Shown: positions 31,150 through 39,846, numbered from the stretch's first letter. The stretch: 64,000 bases of DNA from Thermoflavimicrobium daqui (GCF_003313465.1 NZ_KZ845668.1:152206-216205), one strand, 5' to 3'. The notes: generated from the sequence alone by a model not told the origin. A program made the numbers and translations.

Positions 31150-31713
31150 GAAGATGAAATTGCGAAAAGGAAAGTCAATGTGAATAGGGCTTGTGGATAA
31201 CTTGTGAATAATTTTATTTATATATGATAAGATTATGTAAGAAAAGCCAGAGAAATTAGGCGAGTAGAACTCTATTCAAAGCAATTGATATTCTGTGTAT
31301 AAATTGTGGATAACTTGTGAATAGACATTTTATCTACATTCTATGCCAGATCTTTTCTTATAGAGATTGTCGACTAATTTAACTAATAATTATTTTTGAG
31401 CTCATTCCATTAAGGATGCAGAGAGATCACATGTAATAATAATCCACTTTAAAAGTAGATAGTTCAATCGTTTCTACTTTACTTATATATAAAATTTATT
31501 TTATATACAGATGATCCAATCATATTGATTTTATAGCTTAATAGGAGAAATTGATTTTGTGGATAAATTATAAACAATTTGTGTATAAATTGTGGATAAG
31601 TAGAATTAGTTATCCACAGGTAGTAACTATTTTTGTGGATAACTTGTGTATAATTGCTTATTGATCATGAGATGGTCTTATTTATCTGCCTTTTATTAAT
31701 AGATAGAAATAAT

Positions 31714-31749
31714 GGTCACTCCAAACTGAGATAAGAGTGGCTTTTTTTT
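31714..31749 (+). terminator. Orphan terminator upstream of the kinase genes
   Basis: Stem GTCACTC/GAGTGGC (31715-31721 and 31735-31741) followed by eight T. No intact gene precedes it for more than 1.3 kb, so it probably belonged to a lost gene. Confidence 0.75.
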
Positions 31750-31914
31750 ATGTTTCCATGAGAAAATAAAAAGTACATAATCGTTTTTTTATTATATAAG
31801 CTATACCTTACTAGGTTCAAATATAGGATAGACCTTGAAAAATAAAGAATGCTTGGTTTAAAGAAGTGTATCATAAATGGATCGTTATTCAATGAAAGAT
31901 AGAAGGTGATGAAA

Positions 31915-32277
31915 ATGAAAAGAAAGAAATTTGCTAAACGATATCAAATTATAGATGAAATAGCAAGTGGAGGGATGGCAACAGTTTATAAGGCACACGA
32001 TACATTACTAGATCGTTATGTAGCCATTAAGATACTAGATCGTGACTTGATCAAAGATAAAGTGATTGTCAAACGTTTTGAGCGGGAAGCTAAAGCGATT
32101 GCGCAGCTTTCTCATTCGAATATTATTCATGTTTATGATTTTGGCTATGAGAAAGACCACTATTTTATTGTGATGGAATTAATCGAAGGACCCAATCTAA
32201 AAAAGCTATTAGCAAATCAAGGGGCGTTTTCTATTCATGAGGTAGTACAAATTGGCTGTGAAATCCCAGTGAATTAA
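31915..32277 (+). pseudogene. Serine/threonine kinase fragment (N-lobe only)
   Basis: ATG at 31915 behind AAGGTGA. The residues match the N-lobe of a PrkC/PknB kinase: glycine loop ASGGMATVYKA, lysine in YVAIKIL and hinge VMELIEGPNL. The frame ends at VVQIGCEIPVN, where helix E should lead to the HRD catalytic loop. In another frame directly at this point (from about 32262) the sequence resumes as NPSELKPYIPKEMDRVIL, the end of a kinase C-lobe. The central part, roughly 130-150 residues, has been deleted with a frameshift. No catalytic activity is expected. Confidence 0.8.
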
Positions 32278-32960
32278 AGCCATATATTCCTAAAGAAATG
32301 GATCGGGTTATATTAAAAGCACTTGCTAAAAATCCTTCAGATCGTTATCAAACCGCTGAAGAGATGAAAAAAGCCTTACAACAGATAGGAAGAAAGTATC
32401 CTCTGGCAACTCCTCAAACTTTTAGAACAAAAAAATCTGCAGTCCATCTTCATAAGAAATTAAATGATCGTTATCAAACGATTAAAGGGATCGGGACTAG
32501 TGGATTAGCTGATATATATAAAGGTTATGATACTTCTCTGGAAAGGTACGTAACGTTAAAAATTGATAAGGATGGACGATATAAATTAACTGATTTTTCA
32601 ATCTTATGGATTGATTCAACTCTTTCTCCTACTTTAAGTCAAGATGAATTAGAAGCAGCTTTCTATTGTTCTCCAGAATATGCGAAGGGGGAGAAAGTGA
32701 GCTTTCAGTCCGATTTGTATTCGTTAGGCATTGTTTTATTCCGACTAGTTACAGGTCATCTTCCCTTTGAAGGAAATGATGTAGATACGATTTTTTCTAA
32801 ACATATCAATGAATCACCCCCTCATCCAAAGGAATTTAACCCTAATATCCCTGATATACTTTGTCAAGTCATTTTAAAATCGTTGGGAAAAAATCCAGAT
32901 GATCGATATCAATCACCGACACAAATGAAATCATTCCTAAGCCAGTCATCCCTTTTTTGA
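32262..32960 (+). pseudogene. Kinase C-lobe remnant joined to a second, internally deleted Ser/Thr kinase
   Basis: Open from 32262 (ATG at 32298, 220 residues from there). The first 35 codons are the C-lobe end of the preceding kinase (LKALAKNPSDRYQTAEEMKK). A second kinase then begins (LNDRYQTIKGIGTSGLADIY). Its N-lobe ends at YVTLKI and jumps straight to DKDGRYKLTDFSILW, so helix C, the hinge and the HRD loop are absent. The rest of the C-lobe (SPEYAKGEKVSFQSDLYSLG) is kept. TDF replaces the metal-binding DFG. Phosphotransfer is not expected. It may still be translated. Confidence 0.75.
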
Positions 32961-33033
32961 TATATAGGCCTGTAAATATTCAGATGTATCGACATATCAG
33001 ACAGTTTAATAACATGAAGAGTAGGTGAGCAGC

Positions 33034-34698
33034 TTGGAAGGCCAAAAACTAAATGATCGATATCTGATTATCAAACAGATTGGTAAAGGAGGTATGGGGA
33101 AGGTTTATCAAGCGAAAGATGAACGACTGGGGCGGAATGTAGCTATTAAAGTAATGTATGACAACTTAAAAGAAGATGAGGAGTTTGTTCGGCGTTTTAT
33201 TCAGGAAGCCAAGGCATTGGCTAAGATCTCCCATCCACATGTCATACAAGTGTATAACGTAGATAGTGCGGATAAGACATCTTATATAGTATTGGAATTA
33301 ATGAAAGGACCTACATTAAGGCAAAAACTAGACGAACAGGGAAAAATCCATTATAAAGAAACAATTTCCATTATAAGTAAAGTACTAAAAGGGCTAAGCA
33401 AGGCACATCAGTTTGGAATTATTCATCGTGATATTAAGCCTCATAATATTATGTTAGGAATGGATGGTCGTTGGAAGTTAATGGATTTAGGGGCTTCTAA
33501 ATGGCTAACTTCTTTTTCAGACTTAACCAATTCGGTTGGCATTATAGGGACAGTACAATATTTCTCACCTGAACAAGCGCAAGGGAAACAAGTAGGAATT
33601 CCCTCAGACTTATATTCAGTTGGAATCGTTCTATATGAAATGTTAACAGGTCAGCTGCCTTTTCAGGCTAATGAAAAAATAGCAATTGCTCTAAAGCATG
33701 TGACTGAGCCTGTTCCAGATCCACAGGAATTTAACCCTGATTTACCAGATGAACTATGTCGAGTTTTATTAAAACTTTTAGAAAAAGATCCTTCCAAGCG
33801 ATATCGATCTGGTGAAGAGCTAATGGTGTATTTAGAAAAATCGGTACTGAAAAGAAAAAAAGATGTACGTAAGGAAGAGATAAAGAAGTCTATTCAGATT
33901 AAGCAGAAAGAGGAGTTAAATAAAGCAAATCCACCATTTATTCCAGTGTGGAAGAGAAAGGGAATCTGGATAGGAGGAATCTTTAGTATCTTTTTATTAG
34001 CTACAGGTTATTTTATTTTGACTACAACGAGTGAAGCCGAATCGGCACTAAATCAAGAGCAAAAAAGTATCCAAAATATACTTGAGAGGTCATTGCGTAA
34101 AATGGAACAGATGAAGGGAATCCAACTTGAAATTGATGAACAACGTCAGTTAGGGAATTCCCTAGAAAAAACACAACAAGCTAATGTTGTATTACAAGGA
34201 AACCAATTGTTTGTGATGTTTGCGAGATCTGAAATCGCTGAACATATGGAAGGCTCGACATGCTATCGTGGTAAAATAAATGATAGTGAGTGGTTAGCTA
34301 CAAAAGTCTGTATGTCTTCGATTTATAGAAACTATCACCCCAAAGAATTACTATTAAAAAGTAAACCATATATCCGAAAAATGTTAAAGAAAGAACAAGA
34401 TGACACTTATATTATCCAAATGAAATTAAATGAGGAAGATCATTTTTATCCCCTTATTGATAAATATTGGGAAATGAGGGAAGTAAAACCGATGATGGTG
34501 GAGAAATGTTCTCTTCATATCAATATCGAAATTGATAAAAGTGATTTACAAGTTAAAGAAGTAGATATGAACTTAAATGTGAAACATAAAAATAAAAATT
34601 GGCTATCGAATTGGTTTGGTTTATCCCGTTTTTCTTCTATCCAAGCAAAGACTTATACGAAGGTAGTCGGGATTGGTTCCATTCGATCAAGCAATTAA
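33034..34698 (+). CDS. Membrane serine/threonine protein kinase (PrkC-like, non-PASTA)
   Basis: Apparently intact Hanks-type kinase, 554 residues from TTG at 33034 behind AGGTGA. The glycine loop is IGKGGMGKVY, catalytic K39, HRDIKPHN (131-138), DLG (151-153) in place of DFG, and YFSPEQA before helix F. A basic linker and one membrane span (about 311-329) follow. The external domain of about 220 residues has no PASTA repeats and resembles a lipoprotein-like sensor fold (MKGIQLEIDEQ), which I cannot name with certainty. It is the only complete kinase of a tandem cluster. asnB follows 77 bp later. Confidence 0.88.
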   Translation: MEGQKLNDRYLIIKQIGKGGMGKVYQAKDERLGRNVAIKVMYDNLKEDEEFVRRFIQEAKALAKISHPHVIQVYNVDSADKTSYIVLELMKGPTLRQKLDEQGKIHYKETISIISKVLKGLSKAHQFGIIHRDIKPHNIMLGMDGRWKLMDLGASKWLTSFSDLTNSVGIIGTVQYFSPEQAQGKQVGIPSDLYSVGIVLYEMLTGQLPFQANEKIAIALKHVTEPVPDPQEFNPDLPDELCRVLLKLLEKDPSKRYRSGEELMVYLEKSVLKRKKDVRKEEIKKSIQIKQKEELNKANPPFIPVWKRKGIWIGGIFSIFLLATGYFILTTTSEAESALNQEQKSIQNILERSLRKMEQMKGIQLEIDEQRQLGNSLEKTQQANVVLQGNQLFVMFARSEIAEHMEGSTCYRGKINDSEWLATKVCMSSIYRNYHPKELLLKSKPYIRKMLKKEQDDTYIIQMKLNEEDHFYPLIDKYWEMREVKPMMVEKCSLHINIEIDKSDLQVKEVDMNLNVKHKNKNWLSNWFGLSRFSSIQAKTYTKVVGIGSIRSSN

Positions 34699-34775
34699 AA
34701 GAGGTTTTTGATACACCTTTTCATATATATGACATAGGATAGTGGGTAGATATTGGCCTAAGGTGGGGATAGTTT

Positions 34776-36620
34776 ATGTGCGGTATTGCTGGTTGGGTTA
34801 ATTATGGGTATGACCTTCGTTTGCAAAAAGAAGTGGTTGAACGTATGAATCAGCAGCATTCTGTACGAGGTCCTGATGCGGAAGGGATTTGGTTAGGAAA
34901 TCATGTCGCACTCGCCCATCGAAGATTAAGTATCATTGATCCAGAAGGCGGAGCTCAACCCATGGTTAAGTATGTGGATGGAAGAAAATATGTAATTACC
35001 TATAATGGTGAAATTTATAATATGCCTGAATTACAAGCAAAGCTACAAACACTCGGTTATTCACTCGATACACGTTCGGATACTGAATTAATTCTCACAG
35101 CATATATTCACTGGAAAGATCAATGTATTCATTATTTGAATGGGATTTTTGCATTTGCGATTTGGGATGAATTCAGACAAGAGTTGTTTTTAGCAAGAGA
35201 TCGTATCGGTGTAAAGCCACTCTTTTATTTTCAGAAAGATAGTACATTTCTATTTGGTTCAGAGATCAAATCTTTACTTGTACATCCACTTGTAGAACCT
35301 ATTTTAGATGAAGAAGGACTAGCCGAGATCTTGGTCATGGGGCCAGCTCGTACTCCTGGTGTAGGTGTTTTTTGTGGGATTAAGGAATGTAAACCAGGAC
35401 ATTTTATTCGTGTTTGCCGAGATCAGGTGATACAGAAGCCTTATTGGAGGCTAACAAGTCAAAGCCATAGGGATGATTTTGAGACAACGGTGGAGAAAGT
35501 ACGAGAACTTTTTATCCAAGCTGTCCAGCGCCAATTGGTTTCGGATGTACCGATTGGTACGATGTTATCAGGTGGACTGGATTCTAGTGCAATTTCAGCA
35601 TGTGCAGCGCAAGTTTTTGCGCAGGAAGGTAGAGCACCCTTACCTACCTTCTCGGTAGATTATGTTGATAATGATAAGTATTTTGCAACCAATGAATTTC
35701 AGCCCAATTCGGATGCACCTTGGGTTAAACGGATGGTTCAGCATATTCATTCCAATCATCACACCATTTATGTAGATAACCAAGAGTTGCTAGATTCTAT
35801 TATTCCTGCGATGCGTGCTCGAGACTTGCCTGGAATGGCTGATATAGATGCTTCACTCATGCTCTTTTCCCGAGACATCAAAAAAGTATGTACTGTTGTT
35901 TTATCTGGGGAATGTGCTGATGAAGTGTTTGGTGGTTATCCTTGGTTCCATCGTAAAGAAATGGTGAATGCTGAGACATTTCCTTGGGCAAGGTTGGTAT
36001 CCCAGCGCCTCCCCTTTATTCGTTCAGATATTGCTACACGGATTAGACCACTTGAATATGTAGAGGCACGTTATCAAGAAGCACTGGCCGAAGTTCCACG
36101 TCATGCTGAAGATGATTCGTATGAAACAAAGATGCGTGAACTATTTTATTTAAATTTAACACGTTGGATGCCAACCTTACTGGATCGGAAAGACAGAATG
36201 AGCATGGCTTACGGCTTAGAAGTACGTGTCCCCTTCTGTGACCATCATTTGGTCGAATATGTTTGGAATATACCTTGGTCGATGAAAGCATATGGAGGGC
36301 GTGAAAAGGGGTTACTCCGCTATGCCTTAAAAGGGATATTGCCTGATGAAATTATAGAAAGAAAGAAAAGCCCTTATCCTAAAACACATCATCCTGATTA
36401 TTTAAGAACGATGCAAAAAGAAATATTGAAACTCACCGAAGACCCAAAATCTCCCCTGTTTCAACTTTTAGATCACCAGGTAGTAAAGGGTTTTGCTGAA
36501 CAAGATTTATCACAAAAACATTTCCCGTGGTTTGGGCAATTGATGAATGTTCCAGCTTTATTAGCTTATTGGTTACAATTGAATGAATGGTTAAAGGAAT
36601 ATCAAGTGATCATTCGTTGA
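34776..36620 (+). CDS. asnB: Asparagine synthase (glutamine-hydrolysing)
   Basis: Converts aspartate and glutamine to asparagine and glutamate with ATP. 614 residues. N-terminal class II glutaminase with nucleophile Cys2 (MCGIAGW), HRRLSIID and NGEIYN. C-terminal synthetase with PPi loop SGGLDSSA and LSGECADEVFGGY. ATG start after AAGGTGGGG. A terminator follows. It could act in primary asparagine synthesis or in peptide amidation; all catalytic motifs look intact. Confidence 0.95.
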   Translation: MCGIAGWVNYGYDLRLQKEVVERMNQQHSVRGPDAEGIWLGNHVALAHRRLSIIDPEGGAQPMVKYVDGRKYVITYNGEIYNMPELQAKLQTLGYSLDTRSDTELILTAYIHWKDQCIHYLNGIFAFAIWDEFRQELFLARDRIGVKPLFYFQKDSTFLFGSEIKSLLVHPLVEPILDEEGLAEILVMGPARTPGVGVFCGIKECKPGHFIRVCRDQVIQKPYWRLTSQSHRDDFETTVEKVRELFIQAVQRQLVSDVPIGTMLSGGLDSSAISACAAQVFAQEGRAPLPTFSVDYVDNDKYFATNEFQPNSDAPWVKRMVQHIHSNHHTIYVDNQELLDSIIPAMRARDLPGMADIDASLMLFSRDIKKVCTVVLSGECADEVFGGYPWFHRKEMVNAETFPWARLVSQRLPFIRSDIATRIRPLEYVEARYQEALAEVPRHAEDDSYETKMRELFYLNLTRWMPTLLDRKDRMSMAYGLEVRVPFCDHHLVEYVWNIPWSMKAYGGREKGLLRYALKGILPDEIIERKKSPYPKTHHPDYLRTMQKEILKLTEDPKSPLFQLLDHQVVKGFAEQDLSQKHFPWFGQLMNVPALLAYWLQLNEWLKEYQVIIR

Positions 36621-36677
36621 GTCTTTTAATCGTTAACCAAGAAAGCTTTTCTTCACCAGCTGATAAAAAATTAATTA

Positions 36678-36712
36678 CCCGTATCATTTCATAAAGTATG
36701 ATACGGGTTTCT
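36678..36712 (+). terminator. Terminator after asnB
   Basis: Perfect ten-bp stem CCCGTATCAT/ATGATACGGG (36678-36687 and 36698-36707) followed by TTT, 60 bp after the asnB stop. Confidence 0.75.
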
Positions 36713-36744
36713 AAACATCTCAAGAATCTAATAAGAAATAAGAC

Positions 36745-37569
36745 TTAATCAACTAGTTTATTGCGATGAGCATAGATGGCGGCTTGGGTTCTGTCTGCTA
36801 CTCCTAACTTAAAAAGAACATGGGTTACATGCGCTTTCACTGTTTTGATAGCAATTTTTAAATGGTCAGCGATTTCTTGATTACTTTTCCCTTCCCCGAT
36901 TAGTCGTAGTACTTCCATTTCTCTAGGAGTAAGGTCATCATGTGGTTGAGGTTCTTTTTTACGGCGAAACTCTGAAAGGATTTTCCCTGCGACTAAACTT
37001 TCAAGTATCGACTGCCCTCTCATGACTGAGCGAATAGCATCGACAATCTTATTCGGTTCTGTTGTTTTTAGTAAGTAACTATGAGCTCCTGCTTGGATCG
37101 CTTGATATACTTTATCATCATCATGAAAGCTGGTTAAAACAATGATTTTAACATCGGGCAATCTATGTGTTTCAAGTAGAAATAAATTGATGAACAAAGG
37201 ATTTTTTGGTGGATTTGTATTTACTTGAATAGAGGAATTGAGGTGACCGCTCGGCAGTATAGGATGAATGGTTTCGTTGTTCCTATCTTTGTTATGAAAA
37301 TGACTTTGCCCCCGAAATAGTTGGTAACCCATATATAGTAGCAAAAGTGAGGTAGTAAGATGAAATAAAATAGGAGCATAAACAAACAATGTGATAAGCA
37401 GAAATAGAGAACCGAGTCGCTTATACCGATGAAAGAAGAATAGGATGCTAATAGGTAGGAAAAGAGTAAAGATTAGAAAAGTAGTATCCTCAATAATAAT
37501 ATATAAACAGATGTTTATGCTAATAATAAGGGCGATTGTACCGAGCAATTGTTTTATTGAAAGACGCAT
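36745..37569 (-). CDS. Chimeric protein: LiaF-like membrane domain fused to C-terminal part of a LiaR/VraR-like regulator
   Basis: 274 residues, ATG at 37569 behind CAAGGAGATAAG. Residues 1-85 hold about four membrane spans, like the N-terminus of LiaF. After a linker, from about residue 134, the sequence is the back half of a NarL-type receiver (DVKIIVLTSFHDDDKVYQA, conserved Lys168). A LuxR-type HTH follows at about 210-274 (LTPREMEVLRLIGEGKSNQEI). The phosphoacceptor aspartate, the LiaF C-terminal domain and the whole LiaS kinase are missing. It looks like an in-frame deletion across liaF-liaS-liaR. It may be a membrane-tethered regulator or a nonfunctional fusion. Confidence 0.8.
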   Translation of the reverse strand: MRLSIKQLLGTIALIISINICLYIIIEDTTFLIFTLFLPISILFFFHRYKRLGSLFLLITLFVYAPILFHLTTSLLLLYMGYQLFRGQSHFHNKDRNNETIHPILPSGHLNSSIQVNTNPPKNPLFINLFLLETHRLPDVKIIVLTSFHDDDKVYQAIQAGAHSYLLKTTEPNKIVDAIRSVMRGQSILESLVAGKILSEFRRKKEPQPHDDLTPREMEVLRLIGEGKSNQEIADHLKIAIKTVKAHVTHVLFKLGVADRTQAAIYAHRNKLVD

Positions 37570-37599
37570 TTTCTTATCTCCTTGTTTTGAAAAGCAAAA

Positions 37600-38469
37600 T
37601 CAATAGATATAAATATTTCCGTTTCTTGTTTGATTGATGACAGTAGATCTACCATCTTGGTATTTTCCTTTGATGTATTGGTTTGTTTTCTTTCCTTGTA
37701 TGGGAAATCGACAGTCAATTGTTCCATGTGATGTATGGGCATAAATAAGAAATGGAATCTCTGATGGAAGATCAATAAAAGTGTTCCCATTTTGTACATC
37801 TGTTTCTAATGACTTTGTGAGACTACTGAAATGAGCACGTAAATTTCCTTTAATAAGACCAATTTTTAACATCCCTGAATAACGGGAGAAAGTGATATCG
37901 CCTTGTCCTACATTTAATAGGGTTTGCTTGGATGCTACATCCTTAACTTGAATATTTCCTATTGAATGATGATAGTTAAAGCGATCAACTTGGAGATTTT
38001 GAAATTTGCTATTTCCTGAATGTAAAGATACTTTGAGTTCCGCTAATTTCCATTTTTTTGTGGGACTATCACCATGAATTTGTAGATCACCTGACCCTTG
38101 AATCGATAAATTTTGATGAAAATCAGCTGGGATATATAAAGTTAGTTTGATTTGATTAGGTTCAACAAACCAAAAGAGCCAGTGCTTTTTGATGCGAAAT
38201 TGGATTTGTTTATTTGTTTTTTTTATTTCTAAATCAATTAATTTTATTTTCTTTCCATTGGCTACGACTGTAATATCTTTTCGGTTTTCAGGAAGTACAT
38301 TGACTTGAACAGGTGTATCAATGCTAATTTTTTCAATGCTTGCGTGAGAGACCGATTTTGATATAGGTTTTCCGCTGAATAGCCAGTTTCCAATTCCTAA
38401 ACGATCAAAAGTGCTGATTAGTAATAAAAATCCACATACCATTAAAAACAAACCCACAATCCGTTTCAT
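37600..38469 (-). CDS. liaG: LiaG-like DUF4097 protein
   Basis: 289 residues from the ATG at 38469 behind AGAAGGA. One N-terminal membrane anchor (about 3-20, IVGLFLMVCGFLLLIS) is followed by an external repeated beta-strand domain. Its segments SGDLQIHGDS, LHSGNSKFQNLQV and GQGDITFSRYSG are typical of DUF4097/LiaG-type adhesin-like beta-helix proteins. It sits 30 bp upstream of the LiaF-LiaR fusion and downstream of the small LiaI-like gene, matching part of the lia operon order. Function in B. subtilis is unknown; assignment to LiaG is by domain and context. Confidence 0.75.
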   Translation of the reverse strand: MKRIVGLFLMVCGFLLLISTFDRLGIGNWLFSGKPISKSVSHASIEKISIDTPVQVNVLPENRKDITVVANGKKIKLIDLEIKKTNKQIQFRIKKHWLFWFVEPNQIKLTLYIPADFHQNLSIQGSGDLQIHGDSPTKKWKLAELKVSLHSGNSKFQNLQVDRFNYHHSIGNIQVKDVASKQTLLNVGQGDITFSRYSGMLKIGLIKGNLRAHFSSLTKSLETDVQNGNTFIDLPSEIPFLIYAHTSHGTIDCRFPIQGKKTNQYIKGKYQDGRSTVINQTRNGNIYIY

Positions 38470-38542
38470 ATTATCCTTCTCTTCTTTCCTCAAAAGTTGA
38501 AATAGGTTATTTTTATAAAGTTGAATGGGCTGTTTTACATGC

Positions 38543-38794
38543 CTAGAAATCAAATAAAATGGGAATCCAATTGGTAATCAACAATAATCCAATTATTAGG
38601 AGAATGGACCCTAATACCTTTTTCCCTGATGTTTTTGAAACAATGACTAGCATTCCTCCGAAATAGATTAAACCGAGTGACAGTAGATAAGTAAGAAACC
38701 CAAATATGTCACTCCCTTCTCCATTACCCAAAAAAGCCCAAGCACCTATTAGAAACAATCCAATTCCAATGATCAATCGGATAGATAATCTCAT
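38543..38794 (-). CDS. LiaI-like small membrane protein
   Basis: 83 residues with two or three hydrophobic spans, beginning MRLSIRLIIGIGLFLIGAW; the first residues resemble the start of the LiaF-LiaR fusion. ATG at 38794 behind GGAAGGGA. As first gene of the three-gene cluster it takes the position of liaI. No LiaH phage-shock-like gene is present. The name is inferred from context and size only. Confidence 0.6.
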   Translation of the reverse strand: MRLSIRLIIGIGLFLIGAWAFLGNGEGSDIFGFLTYLLSLGLIYFGGMLVIVSKTSGKKVLGSILLIIGLLLITNWIPILFDF

Positions 38795-38876
38795 TATGAT
38801 CCCTTCCTTTCCTTTATTAATCTAAAAGTAACAAATATTCGCGAATACTAACACGTTCCGGAGTTTTGTTTGAAAT

Positions 38877-38928
38877 AAGACTTTGGTCTTATTAGCACTA
38901 AAGTCTTAAACAAAAGGAAACTAAAGTC
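38877..38928. promoter_or_regulatory. Inverted repeat upstream of the lia-like operon
   Basis: AAGACTTTGGT (38877-38887) and ACTAAAGTCTT (38897-38907) form an inverted repeat with one mismatch. ACTAAAGTC recurs at 38920-38928. The site lies 80-130 bp before the LiaI-like gene and is a candidate binding site for the LuxR-type regulator. Confidence 0.45.
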
Positions 38929-38999
38929 CATTGTAGATTAAATAGCGATGGTCTAATTTGATAAGGAAAGCATAAACAATTGTAGTCAGGAGGGTAATT

Positions 39000-39501
39000 A
39001 TGAGAAATAAAGTTACTCATTATTTATTGATTGTTCTGATTACCTTGGTTGGATGAGCTAGGAGGAGGAATATATGAGTTAGTTGTTTTCGCATCGAAAT
39101 GGAGTGCTTCTCCACCTCAATCATTTGCTCTGCTTCAAGCACCACTAGGTCTTGAGCCAGGTATATTTTGGGCTCCACATCATTTTATTGTACAGTTGAT
39201 GATTATCATTGTATTGTTCTTATGTTGGAAAGAAAAGAGAAGAAGGAATCTCATTCTAATCATTATAGGATTATACCTAGTATTGCGGATTCCCACATTT
39301 CTATATTTTATTCCTGAGCTGGGTGTATTTTCTAGTACACCTCCAAAAGGGGTTTTCTCTCAAGAACTAGCTGATCGTGCTAATATGTGGATCATGCTTA
39401 GTTGGGCTCGGTTAGGAATCATTTTAGGAGTGTACGTTCTTTTTTGGATGGCTATGGGTAATCATAAGAAGAAGGAAGTTGTGCTACGTAAAGGAGCATA
39501 A
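39000..39501 (+). pseudogene. Frameshifted small membrane protein gene
   Basis: ATG at 39000 has a strong CAGGAGGG site and starts MRNKVTHYLLIVLITLVG, then stops at TGA after 18 codons. The +1 frame continues from the same point (DELGGGIYELVVFASKW) for about 150 residues with several hydrophobic spans and no ribosome-binding site of its own. One extra base near 39050 explains this. Family not recognised. Sequencing error is an alternative cause. Confidence 0.65.
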
Positions 39502-39542
39502 AAAAATGGAGATAAGTTGCTCTGTCATCAAATTAAACTTCT

Positions 39543-39574
39543 AAAAAACCGTCCGTTCATATGGACGGTTTTTT
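39543..39574. terminator. Bidirectional terminator
   Basis: Perfect 12-bp stem AAAAAACCGTCC/GGACGGTTTTTT with an eight-base loop and T-runs on both strands. Confidence 0.85.
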
Positions 39575-39840
39575 AGATTTATTGAGGGAATGGTTAGGTG
39601 TGCTTTTAGCATAGAGGCAGCCCTCTTAATCGGCCGCTCATCATCGCTTCCCCATTCACTCCCATAGCCTTAATCACTTAGAGCTTTGCTCTTAGAGAAT
39701 CTTGTCCTTGGGAAAAGTCGATCCTACACAAAAACGATTCGCTTTAGTTCTAGGAATGATCTAGGTTTTGGCTCGAACTTTCAACAAGCTGTGTATCGAA
39801 TAGGCTATTTGATATTTGGATAAGAAATTCATATTCAGAT
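39575..39840. other. Gene-free interval with repeat copy B
   Basis: About 270 bp without a gene. It contains an AGAGCTTTGCTCT-type small inverted repeat near 39678-39695 and copy B of the dispersed repeat. Weak similarity to sequence next to copy A (GCTCATC and CCCATTCACTCCC versus ACTCATC and CCCACTCA) hints at a longer element. Confidence 0.45.
39721..39780 (+). repeat. Dispersed intergenic repeat, copy B
   Basis: Contains CCTACACAAAAACGATTCGC (39723-39742), TAGGAATGAT and GGTTTTGGCTCGAA (up to 39777). It matches copies at 17987 and 53483. Similarity with copy C continues weakly for another 15-20 bases (CAACAAGCTGT versus CAACATACTGT). Confidence 0.7.
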
Positions 39841-39846
39841 GATGGC

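Larger units (their letters stand above)
30790..31653 (-). other. Extra-oriC DnaA-box cluster with 11-bp paired boxes
   Basis: Twelve exact TTATNCACA matches, eleven of them on the minus strand: 30790, 30801, 31192, 31203, 31294, 31305, 31558, 31580, 31591, 31634, 31645, with 31610 on the plus strand. Ten of them form five pairs spaced exactly 11 bp head-to-tail, of the type TGTGRATAACTTGTGNATAA. A further one-mismatch box follows at 31316. The cluster lies in almost gene-free DNA about 24 kb from dnaN. Confidence 0.8.

Noticed and set aside
30790..31653. Possible second replication origin
   Set aside because: No unwinding element with DnaA-trios, no dnaA or dnaN beside it, and a complete bipartite oriC is present at 5240-7455. 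Reported instead as an extra-oriC cluster.
33484..33492. DLG in place of DFG as sign of an inactive kinase
   Set aside because: All other catalytic residues are present and DLG occurs in active kinases; not enough to call a pseudokinase.
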